Shown: piece by piece, positions 35,997-42,350 of the stretch
Position numbering within the stretch: position 1 is the first letter of the stretch
Layout of the letters: the number at the start of each line of letters is the position of its first letter
Origin: Mycobacterium sp. ACS4054
GTDB lineage: Bacteria; Actinomycetota; Actinomycetes; Mycobacteriales; Mycobacteriaceae
Assembly: GCF_001667275.1 (NCBI RefSeq)
Contig: NZ_LZHV01000012.1
Location: forward strand, 1-64,000
Direction: 5' to 3'
DNA length: 64,000 nucleotides
Notes under the pieces: model-generated
The model's database searches: none
What the model was told of the DNA's origin: nothing
Seen by the model: the letters and a program-made list of their open reading frames with translations, nothing else
Made by a program: the position numbers and the translations under genes

Positions 35997-37040
35997 ATGA
36001 CCGAGCCGGCGCCCAGCTGGGTCCTGCACGTCGACCTCGATCAGTTTCTGGCATCGGTGGAGTTGCGCCGCCACCCCGAGCTGACCGGGCTGCCGGTCAT
36101 CGTCGGCGGCAGCGGCGATCCGACCGAACCGCGCAAGGTGGTCACCTGTGCCTCGTATGAAGCCCGGGAATTCGGCGTGCACGCCGGGATGCCGTTGCGG
36201 ACGGCCGCGCGACGCTGCCCCGAGGCGACGTTTCTGCCGTCGGACGCGTCCGCCTACGACGCGGCGTCCGACGAGGTGATGGGGTTGCTGCGCGACCTGG
36301 GACACCCGGTCGAGGTGTGGGGCTGGGACGAGGCGTACGTCGGGGTGACGGGCGCCGATCCGGCCGAAGTGGCCGAAGAGATCCGAACCGTCATCTCGTC
36401 GGAAACCGGCCTGTCCTGCTCGGTGGGAATCAGCGACAACAAACAGCGCGCCAAGGTCGCGACCGGCTTCGCCAAACCGGCGGGCATCTTCGCGCTCACC
36501 GACGCGAATTGGATGACCCTGATGGCGGACCGCCCGGTCGACGCGCTTTGGGGCGTGGGCCCCAAGACGGCGAAGAAGCTTGCGGCGCTGGGGATATCGA
36601 CGGTGTGGGAGCTCGCGCACAGCGATGCCGAGTTGCTGAGCGCAACGTTCGGCCCACGCACCGGCCTCTGGCTGCTGCTACTGGCCAAGGGCGGCGGTGA
36701 CGCGCAAGTCAGCGCCGAGCCGTGGATCCCGCGCTCGCGCAGCCACGTCGTCACTTTCCCGCGTGACCTCACCGACCGCGCCGAAATGGATTCGGCCATC
36801 ACGCAGTTGGCCGACCAGGCGCTGGCGGACGTGCTCGCGTCGGGCCGAATCGTGACCCGGGTCGCGGTCACCGTGCGCACCGCGACCTTCTACACCCGCA
36901 CCAAGATTCGCAAGCTGGAAACACCGACGACCGATCGCGACACCATCGTCGCGGCGGCGCTGCGCGTCCTAAACCTATTCGAGCTCGACCGCCCGGTCCG
37001 GCTGCTCGGGGTGCGTCTCGAACTGGCCATGCCGGACTAG
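35997..37040 (+). CDS. dinB2: Y-family DNA polymerase DinB2 (Rv3056/dinP-like)
   Basis: Translesion polymerase, 347 residues. Catalytic acids are Asp13 (HVDLDQFLASVE) and Asp111-Glu112 (WGWDEAYVGV). The helix-hairpin-helix WGVGPKTAKKLAALGI and the little-finger domain follow. The residue that acts as steric gate against ribonucleotides, an aromatic in most family members, is Leu18 here (QFL instead of a FF/FY pair). M. smegmatis DinB2 is known to have Leu at that place and to incorporate ribonucleotides readily, so the same is expected here. Its 3' end overlaps the convergent SDR gene by 66 bases. Confidence 0.93.
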   Translation: MTEPAPSWVLHVDLDQFLASVELRRHPELTGLPVIVGGSGDPTEPRKVVTCASYEAREFGVHAGMPLRTAARRCPEATFLPSDASAYDAASDEVMGLLRDLGHPVEVWGWDEAYVGVTGADPAEVAEEIRTVISSETGLSCSVGISDNKQRAKVATGFAKPAGIFALTDANWMTLMADRPVDALWGVGPKTAKKLAALGISTVWELAHSDAELLSATFGPRTGLWLLLLAKGGGDAQVSAEPWIPRSRSHVVTFPRDLTDRAEMDSAITQLADQALADVLASGRIVTRVAVTVRTATFYTRTKIRKLETPTTDRDTIVAAALRVLNLFELDRPVRLLGVRLELAMPD

Positions 37041-37898
37041 CGGCGCGGGGGCGGGCCGCAACGCGCGGGTGAACACCGCGTTGACCTGGCGCATGGCCAC
37101 GCTGTAGGGCCACCACGCCAGCCGCTTGAACGCGTACAGCGCCCGGATGTCGGGCGAGGTGTAGATCAGGTAGCGGTTCTTGGCGACGCCGGCCAAGATC
37201 TTCGCGGCCGCCTTCTCCGGTGAGACGGCGTGACCGCTGAACCGGTTCACCCAGCGGGCCACCTTCGGATCTTCGCGGTCCACGCCGGCGATCTCCACGG
37301 TTTGCACCAGGGGCGTGTTCACCGCGCCCGGCACCACGACCGAGACCCCGATGCGGTGGCGGGCCAGATCGAAGCGCAACACCTCCGACAGCCCGCGCAG
37401 GCCGTACTTGCTCGCGCTGTAGGCGGCATGCCACGGCAGCGCGACCAACCCGGCCGCCGATGACACGTTCACCAGGTGCCCGCCGTTGTGGGCCGCCACC
37501 ATCGCCGGGACGAACGTCTCGATGACGTGGATCGGCCCCATCAGGTTGATCGCGATCATCTTGCTCCACTGCTCGTGCGTCAGCCGGTCGACGGTTCCCC
37601 AGGCGGACACTCCGGCGATGTTGAGCACGACGTCCATGCTCGGGTGGTCGCGGTGGATGTCGGCGGCGAAGGCCGCCACCTCGTCGTAGTCGGCGATGTC
37701 AAGGGCGCGATGCGCGGGGACTCGCGCGCCGAGCGCGCGGGCGTCGGCCACCGTTGACTCCAAGCCGTTGCGGTCGCGGTCGGTCAGATACAGTTCGGCG
37801 CCCTGCGCCGCCAGCCGCAGCGCGGTGGCGCGGCCGATGCCGCTGGCCGCGCCGGTGACCAGACATCGTTTGTCTGCGAAGTACCCCTGCTGCCCCAT
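36975..37898 (-). CDS. Short-chain dehydrogenase/reductase (Rv3057c-like)
   Basis: Classical SDR of 307 residues. Cofactor loop TGAASGIG (about 15-22), the NIAG motif (a variant of NNAG), catalytic Ser in VNVSSAAGL and YSASK. The C-terminal 60 residues are basic and aromatic (FKRLAWWPYSVAMRQVNAVF), as in lipid-directed SDRs. The gene lies between TetR (Rv3058c-like, same strand, 27 bases upstream) and dinB2, whose end it overlaps by 66 bases on the opposite strand. Confidence 0.9.
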   Translation of the reverse strand: MGQQGYFADKRCLVTGAASGIGRATALRLAAQGAELYLTDRDRNGLESTVADARALGARVPAHRALDIADYDEVAAFAADIHRDHPSMDVVLNIAGVSAWGTVDRLTHEQWSKMIAINLMGPIHVIETFVPAMVAAHNGGHLVNVSSAAGLVALPWHAAYSASKYGLRGLSEVLRFDLARHRIGVSVVVPGAVNTPLVQTVEIAGVDREDPKVARWVNRFSGHAVSPEKAAAKILAGVAKNRYLIYTSPDIRALYAFKRLAWWPYSVAMRQVNAVFTRALRPAPAPLVRHGQFETHPEQPDRAVELE

Positions 37899-37925
37899 TG
37901 CCGTGACGATACCGGCGGTAACGGT

Positions 37926-38561
37926 CTACGGGCGCCCGGCCCACAGCGCGTGCAGCCACAACCGCTCGAGCACGCGCACGCGACGGTCGAGGTCGCTGTC
38001 GCGGCCGGCCAGGATGGGATCGCCGGTCAGCATCAGCGCGGTGGTACCGGCCAGGGTGCGGATCAGGGTGGGCAGGTCGTCGCTGATCGGGTGGGCGGTC
38101 CCGGCCTTCATCTCGGCCTCGACGATGGCGACGATCTGGCCCAGCACCACCTCGAATTGCTGGTCCATCAGGTTGCGGATCTCGACGTCGGTGTTGCGGG
38201 CCTCGTTGCACGCGGTCATCACCGGGTCGTTGTGCGCGTACACCGCAGCCGCGCTGCCGACCATGCGTTTGGCGAACTGCTCCGGCGACTCGCCCGGCTG
38301 GCGCGGGGCGAAATCCTGCGTGAGCTCCTCGAGCTCCGCGGCGGCCTCGGCCATCAACTGGGCGAGCACGGCGTACTTGGAGTCGAAGTAGAAGTAGAAG
38401 CCGGACCGGGCCACTCCGGCCCGAAGACTGATGGTGCTGACCGACAGATCCGCGAATGGCTTTTCCTGCAGCATCTCCCGCACGGCCTGCAGGATCGCCT
38501 GGCGCTGTTTGTCACCGCGCCGCTGCCCGCCCGGCTCGCCGGTGGCGGGGTGGATGCTCAT
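37926..38561 (-). CDS. TetR-family transcriptional regulator (Rv3058c-like)
   Basis: A 211-residue regulator. HTH: AILQAVREMLQEK, SVSTISLRAGVARSGFYFYFDSKYAVLAQL; the FYFYFDSK recognition-helix form is the one seen in EthR-type regulators. ATG 38561 has AGGTCAGGGA directly upstream and is preferred to TTG 38588. Divergent from cyp136 with two palindromic sites between, so it probably represses cyp136 and its own operon with the SDR. Confidence 0.9.
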   Translation of the reverse strand: MSIHPATGEPGGQRRGDKQRQAILQAVREMLQEKPFADLSVSTISLRAGVARSGFYFYFDSKYAVLAQLMAEAAAELEELTQDFAPRQPGESPEQFAKRMVGSAAAVYAHNDPVMTACNEARNTDVEIRNLMDQQFEVVLGQIVAIVEAEMKAGTAHPISDDLPTLIRTLAGTTALMLTGDPILAGRDSDLDRRVRVLERLWLHALWAGRP

Positions 38562-38594
38562 TCCCTGACCTTGCACCACGCCGATCAAAAAGCA

Positions 38595-38649
38595 AACTTG
38601 ACAGCCGTCAAGTTTTTTCCGAAGGTTAGGAGACAGTGACGGCTGTCAC
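38595..38649. promoter_or_regulatory. Two operator palindromes between TetR and cyp136
   Basis: AACTTGAC-AGCC-GTCAAGTT (38595-38614) and GTGAC-GGCT-GTCAC (38636-38649) are both perfect palindromes. The cores TGACAGCCGTCA and TGACGGCTGTCA are reverse complements of one another, so the same regulator should see both. Core starts are 38 bases apart. The second site lies 26 bases before the cyp136 ATG. Confidence 0.75.
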
Positions 38650-38675
38650 GTGGGAGGGACCGCAAAGGAGCGTCT

Positions 38676-40154
38676 ATGACCGCCACGATCAGCACCCCGC
38701 AATACCTGCTGGACCAGGCGCGGCGCCGGTTCACCCCGTCGCTGAACACGATCCCGGGGATGGGTGCGGTCGAGAAGCGCCTGCTCGCCCACGACTGGGA
38801 AGTCAAAGTCCTGGCCGAACCGCCTGCCGGCAGCGGCCTCAAGCCGGTGGTGGGCGATGCCGGACTCCCGATCCTGGGGCACATCATCGAGATGTTCCGG
38901 GGCGGGCCCGACTACGCGCTGCACCTGTACCGCACCCGCGGGCCCCTGCACTTCCTCGACTCGCCGATCATGCCCGCGGTCACCGCGCTGGGCCCGGACG
39001 CCACCCAGGCCGTGTTCTCGAACAAGAACAAGGACTTCTCGCAGCGGGGTTGGCATCCGGTGATCGGGCCGTTCTTCAACCGCGGCCTGATGATGCTGGA
39101 CTTCGACGAGCACATGTACCACCGGCGCATCATGCAGGAGGCGTTCACCCGCACCCGCCTGACCGGTTACGTCGAGCACATCGACCGGGTGGCGAGCGAC
39201 ATCGTGGCCCACTGGCCCACGAACGACGCGCGGTTCCTGTTCCACCCGGCGATGAAGGAACTCACCCTGGACATCGCGTCCCTGGTGTTCATGGGGCACG
39301 AGCCGGGCACCGACCACGACCTCGTCACCAAGGTCAACCAGGCGTTCACGATCACGACCCGCGCGGGCGGGGCGATCATCCGGCAGCCCCTTCCGCCGTT
39401 CAAGTGGTGGCGCGGTCTGAAGGCCCGCAAGCTGCTCGAGGATTACTTCATCGAACGGGTCCGGGATCGCCGCCAGGCGACCGGCACCGACATGCTCACC
39501 GTGCTCTGCCACACCGAAGACGACGACGGCAACAGCTTCACCGACGAAGACATCGTCAACCACATGATCTTCTTGATGATGGCCGCCCACGACACGTCCA
39601 CCTCGACGACCACCACGATGGTCTACAACATGGCCGCGAACCCGGAGTGGCAGGAGCGGGCGCGCGAAGAGTCGGCGCGGCTGGGCGACGGGCCGCTGGA
39701 CATCGAGGCGCTGGAGAAGCTGGAAACGCTCGAACTGATCATGAACGAGTCGCTGCGCATGGTGACGCCGCTGCCGTTCAACATGCGGCAGGCGGTGCGC
39801 GACACCGAGCTGCTCGGCCATTACATCCCGGCCGGCACCAACATCACCATCTGGCCCGGCATGAACCACCGGCTGCCCGAATTGTGGACGGACCCAGGCA
39901 AATTCGACCCCGAACGGTTCGCCGAGCCGCGCTCGGAGCACAAGAAGCACCGCTACGCCTTCGCGCCCTTCGGCGGCGGCGCGCACAAGTGCATCGGCAT
40001 GGTGTTCGGTCAGCTGGAGGTCAAGACCGTCGTGCACCGGCTGCTGCGCCGCTACCGGCTGGAGCTGGCCCGCCCGGGCTACCAGCCGCACTGGGACTAC
40101 GGCGGCATGCCGATACCGATGGACGGCATGCCGATCGTGCTGCGCCCGCTCTGA
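38676..40154 (+). CDS. cyp136: Cytochrome P450 CYP136
   Basis: Heme monooxygenase of 492 residues. The I-helix oxygen-activation motif is MMAAHDTSTST, the ExxR motif is ESLR, and the heme-binding loop is FAPFGGGAHKCIG with Cys439 as thiolate ligand. The PERF-type motif is FDPERF. Matches CYP136 (Rv3059), whose substrate is unknown and likely a lipid or sterol-like compound. AAAGGAG lies just upstream of the ATG. Probably repressed by the divergent TetR. Confidence 0.95.
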   Translation: MTATISTPQYLLDQARRRFTPSLNTIPGMGAVEKRLLAHDWEVKVLAEPPAGSGLKPVVGDAGLPILGHIIEMFRGGPDYALHLYRTRGPLHFLDSPIMPAVTALGPDATQAVFSNKNKDFSQRGWHPVIGPFFNRGLMMLDFDEHMYHRRIMQEAFTRTRLTGYVEHIDRVASDIVAHWPTNDARFLFHPAMKELTLDIASLVFMGHEPGTDHDLVTKVNQAFTITTRAGGAIIRQPLPPFKWWRGLKARKLLEDYFIERVRDRRQATGTDMLTVLCHTEDDDGNSFTDEDIVNHMIFLMMAAHDTSTSTTTTMVYNMAANPEWQERAREESARLGDGPLDIEALEKLETLELIMNESLRMVTPLPFNMRQAVRDTELLGHYIPAGTNITIWPGMNHRLPELWTDPGKFDPERFAEPRSEHKKHRYAFAPFGGGAHKCIGMVFGQLEVKTVVHRLLRRYRLELARPGYQPHWDYGGMPIPMDGMPIVLRPL

Positions 40155-40161
40155 TTAATCG

Positions 40162-40219
40162 CGAGCAGACGCAAAATCGCGCCCGGCGGCCGACCTGCGT
40201 GCGATTTTGCGTCCGCTCG
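40162..40219. repeat. Intergenic inverted repeat (GACGCAAAATCGC type), likely bidirectional terminator
   Basis: Arms CGAGCAGACGCAAAATCGC (40162-40180) and GCGATTTTGCGTCCGCTCG (40201-40219) pair over 19 bases with one mismatch. It stands between the convergent cyp136 and LeuA-domain genes. Same sequence family as the repeat at 15168-15217. Confidence 0.8.
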
Positions 40220-40229
40220 ACACCTCAAG

Positions 40230-40736
40230 CTAGCCGATCAACCGGTTCGCGCAGGCGATCATCGCGCGCAGGGCCGACTGCGTCGGATCGTCGGAGAAAC
40301 CCACGGCCCACTCGTCGCGGGCGCCGTCGCTGCCGCGGACGAACGTCGCGGTGCGCCCACCGGATTGCAGCTGATGAAAGCTGAGGATTTCCAACGGGAT
40401 TCCGCGCTCGTGCAGCATCGCGCCGAGAGCCGCGATGGGGCCGCCTGCCGCGGCGGTTGAGGTGCCGATGCGGTCACCCACGGCGATGACGGCCCGGAAG
40501 TCGCGGGCCTGCGGTCCCAGCAGCCGGCGGCCGGTGTCGGTGCACTCCCACGTGCCCAGCCGGATCGGTCCCGCGGACGGCGCGTAGGTCGCGACGAAAC
40601 GCTCCCAGGTCATCGCGTACGCCCGCTCCCGCAGACCACGGGGCAGCGCGGCGCCGAACTGCCGGGCGAACCACACCGTGGCGAGGCATTGGCTGGCTGA
40701 AGTGCTGGAGGGGTCGAGCCGCTCGGGGATAGTCAT
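40230..40736 (-). CDS. Stand-alone LeuA regulatory (allosteric) domain protein
   Basis: A 168-residue protein that corresponds to the C-terminus of alpha-isopropylmalate synthase without the catalytic TIM barrel. The final 90 residues, GPIAALGAMLHERGIPLEIL, HQLQSGGRTATFVRG and EWAVGFSDDPTQSALRAMIACANRLI, follow the leucine-binding domain of LeuA (compare VWGVGIDANI...ASLRAVVSAVNR in the full enzyme). The N-terminal part resembles the linker. Without a barrel it cannot make isopropylmalate; it may bind leucine or pair with full-length LeuA. A short leader peptide and hairpin upstream look like branched-chain amino acid attenuation, which argues that it is an expressed gene and not a relic. Confidence 0.8.
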   Translation of the reverse strand: MTIPERLDPSSTSASQCLATVWFARQFGAALPRGLRERAYAMTWERFVATYAPSAGPIRLGTWECTDTGRRLLGPQARDFRAVIAVGDRIGTSTAAAGGPIAALGAMLHERGIPLEILSFHQLQSGGRTATFVRGSDGARDEWAVGFSDDPTQSALRAMIACANRLIG

Positions 40737-40785
40737 GTGCCGGTCTTCTTCGGTCGAAAGGAGTGACCGACGGCGGTAGCTTCCG

Positions 40786-40828
40786 ACCCACAGCGGGGGG
40801 TCGGTCTAGGTCAGACCCCGCTGCGGGT
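40786..40828 (-). terminator. Attenuator hairpin upstream of the LeuA-domain gene
   Basis: In the minus-strand transcript, ACCCGCAGCGGGG (40828-40816) pairs with CCCCGCTGTGGGT (40798-40786), 13 bases with a single G-U type pair. The first arm lies inside the leader-peptide frame just after its valine codons, so a ribosome waiting there would block the hairpin. No T run follows, as is common for actinobacterial attenuators. Confidence 0.6.
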
Positions 40829-40861
40829 GCTAGCTACTACCACGCGATCGAGAAGACGCAC
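40811..40861 (-). CDS. Leader peptide rich in Val/Leu (attenuation of LeuA-domain gene)
   Basis: A 16-codon frame from GTG 40861 to TGA 40811 reads MRLLDRVVVASTRSGV: two leucines and four valines, three of them consecutive (GTG GTA GTA). TAATGT at 40875-40870 ends eight bases before the GTG, so the transcript could be leaderless. An in-frame ATG at 40873 would give 20 residues (adding M-S-A-L, with AGGGGGG upstream). The peptide resembles the C. glutamicum ilvBNC leader (MTIIRLVVVTARRLP). Its 3' half forms the first arm of a strong hairpin. Role inferred. Confidence 0.6.
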   Translation of the reverse strand: MRLLDRVVVASTRSGV

Positions 40862-40869
40862 GAGCGCCG

Positions 40870-40899
40870 ACATTAGCCGCACACCCCCCTGACGTGCAA
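40870..40899 (-). promoter_or_regulatory. Candidate promoter of the leader/LeuA-domain transcript
   Basis: On the minus strand TTGCAC (40899-40894) and TAATGT (40875-40870) are separated by 18 bases, a fair housekeeping promoter. Transcription would start near 40863, giving about 125 bases of leader before the main ATG at 40736. Confidence 0.45.
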
Positions 40900-40932
40900 C
40901 TTCCGCGAAAAAGCAATTCGGTAAAAACATTG

Positions 40933-40958
40933 GTTTACGCGTGTGCAACAGGGGGTAT
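40933..40958 (+). promoter_or_regulatory. SigF-type promoter of the glycine-rich protein gene
   Basis: GTTT (40933-40936) and GGGTAT (40953-40958) with a 16-base spacer match the mycobacterial SigF consensus GTTT-N15-17-GGGTAT. Transcription would begin near 40966, about 60 bases before the ATG at 41028. Confidence 0.7.
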
Positions 40959-41027
40959 GAAGCCGAAGCGACAGTCGTTCAACGTCTGTCCAATTACCCC
41001 TTACACATGGATGAAAGAAGGCTCATC

Positions 41028-41213
41028 ATGAAGGCGAAGGGCACCAGGAAAAACCTCAAAGCTGCCGCGGCGGCCGCCGGGGTCGCCGCGGTATTGCTAC
41101 TCCCGACCGGATGCGCGTCAGCCGCGGCCGGCAGCGGGGGCCTCGTCGGCGGCACCACCGGTGGCACGGTGGGCGGGATCGTGGGCGGCATCACTGGCGG
41201 CCTCGGCCTTTAA
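41028..41213 (+). CDS. Small secreted glycine-rich protein
   Basis: A 61-residue precursor. MKAKGTRKNLKAAAAAAGVAAVLLL is split into a basic start and a hydrophobic core of a signal peptide, ending TGCASAAAG; the cysteine could be a lipoprotein site but the -3 residue is Pro, so simple cleavage after ASA is as likely. The mature part is GSGGLVGG followed by GG-[TVI] repeats (TTGG, TVGG, IVGG, ITGG, LGL), about 20 residues. No family recognised. GAAGG lies six bases before the ATG 41028. A near-canonical SigF promoter precedes it and a hairpin terminator follows. Confidence 0.7.
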   Translation: MKAKGTRKNLKAAAAAAGVAAVLLLPTGCASAAAGSGGLVGGTTGGTVGGIVGGITGGLGL

Positions 41214-41223
41214 CTGATTACCT

Positions 41224-41256
41224 CAAGCAGCCCTCGGGTCTCCCGGGGGCTGCTTG
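41224..41256. terminator. Stem-loop terminator between convergent genes
   Basis: CAAGCAGCCC (41224-41233) and GGGCTGCTTG (41247-41256) form a perfect 10-bp stem with a 13-base loop. It occupies the whole 46-base gap between the glycine-rich protein gene and the convergent RsbA-like gene. Confidence 0.75.
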
Positions 41257-41259
41257 CGT

Positions 41260-42243
41260 TCAACCCGTCGGCCCCGCCGACGCGTCGAACCGCAGATACG
41301 CCTGGATGGTCGTGCCGCTGGGGGTGGTGTGGGTGCGCACCAGATCCGAAATGGCGTTGACCAGGTACAGGCCCCGGCTGGCGGGGCCGCACGGACCCGG
41401 GTCCAGCCGGCCGACCAAGGGATCGTCGAAGCATCCGGTGTCCCGCGCCTCGCACACCAGATAACCGTCGTCGCGCCAGAAGGCGAGCTGGCACGCGCCG
41501 TCGGTGTACATCAAGCTGTTGCTGGCCAGTTCGGTCGCCACCAATTGCAGGTCTTCGATGCCGTCCTGGGACAACCCGATCCAGCCGGCGTAGTCGACCG
41601 CGAACGACCGCGCGGGGCTGAGGTCCGTGGACTTGCTGACGGTGTAGGTGACGGCACCCGGATTGGCGGGCAGCGGCCGGTTGCAGCGCCGCAGGGCGGC
41701 GTCGGGGGCGTACTCGGCGCTGCGTTGCAGCGCACCACCGCTCAGCAGCAGGGGATGCGTGGCCCGGGCGTCGGCCAGCACCTCGTCGGCAAGCCGGCTC
41801 CCGTCGTAGAGACATAGATTGGTCGCCTGGTAGCCGTCCATCGCCCCGTTGACCAACGCCTCGTGTTCCACGCAGGCGACCAATTCCTCGCCGCTGCGGC
41901 CGGGCCAGGCGAGTTGGCTGACGATCCGCACCCGCCGGTCGGGATGGTCGTCGACGAAGGCACCCTCCATCGCCATGAACCGGCTGGGGTTGCGGGCCTC
42001 CTCGGTGACGTCGACCGTCTGCACATCCGGCGGCAAGCCGCCGTCGGCCGCCATCGCGTCGTGCAGCAACGCCAGCTTGTCGGACGGCACCGCGACCAGT
42101 ACCGCCTCCCCGGTCGCCAACCCGTCGCCGATGAAGCGGGTCACCGCATCCAGATACTCCTGCTGGGATTGGTAGATAAGCGCCGAGTGGACGAAGCCGA
42201 TCTGGGTGCCCGCCATCACTCCGGCACTCTCACTTTCGATCAC
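41260..42243 (-). CDS. RsbA-type regulator: MEDS sensor domain plus HATPase (anti-sigma) domain
   Basis: About 327 residues. The N-terminal 170 residues, from FVHSALIYQSQQEYLDAVTRFI through VTEEARNPSRFMAMEGAFVDDHP, are the MEDS (MEthanogen/methylotroph DcmR sensory) domain. The C-terminus is an RsbW-like histidine-kinase-type ATPase: LQLVATELASNSLMYTDGA carries the N-box and GPASRGLYLVNAISDLV the G-box. In actinobacteria this architecture is called an RsbA-family anti-sigma or sigma-F-linked regulator. GTG 42243 has AGGGGG nine bases upstream; ATG 42216 is possible. It faces the SigF-type glycine-rich gene. Confidence 0.85.
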   Translation of the reverse strand: MIESESAGVMAGTQIGFVHSALIYQSQQEYLDAVTRFIGDGLATGEAVLVAVPSDKLALLHDAMAADGGLPPDVQTVDVTEEARNPSRFMAMEGAFVDDHPDRRVRIVSQLAWPGRSGEELVACVEHEALVNGAMDGYQATNLCLYDGSRLADEVLADARATHPLLLSGGALQRSAEYAPDAALRRCNRPLPANPGAVTYTVSKSTDLSPARSFAVDYAGWIGLSQDGIEDLQLVATELASNSLMYTDGACQLAFWRDDGYLVCEARDTGCFDDPLVGRLDPGPCGPASRGLYLVNAISDLVRTHTTPSGTTIQAYLRFDASAGPTG

Positions 42244-42290
42244 AAACGCCAACCCCCTGCTGGACCGGCCGTTAACTTTCTCCCTCCCCA

Positions 42291-42316
42291 ATACCCCCGA
42301 GGGGCCTTCGATATAC
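42291..42316 (-). promoter_or_regulatory. SigF-like promoter of the RsbA-type gene
   Basis: On the minus strand GTAT (42316-42313), 16 bases, then GGGTAT (42296-42291): one mismatch from the SigF consensus. It would start transcription near 42283, which also rules out a start codon at 42291. Confidence 0.45.
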
Positions 42317-42350
42317 CGAGCTACAGATCACATCCCGGACTCAGTACGTG

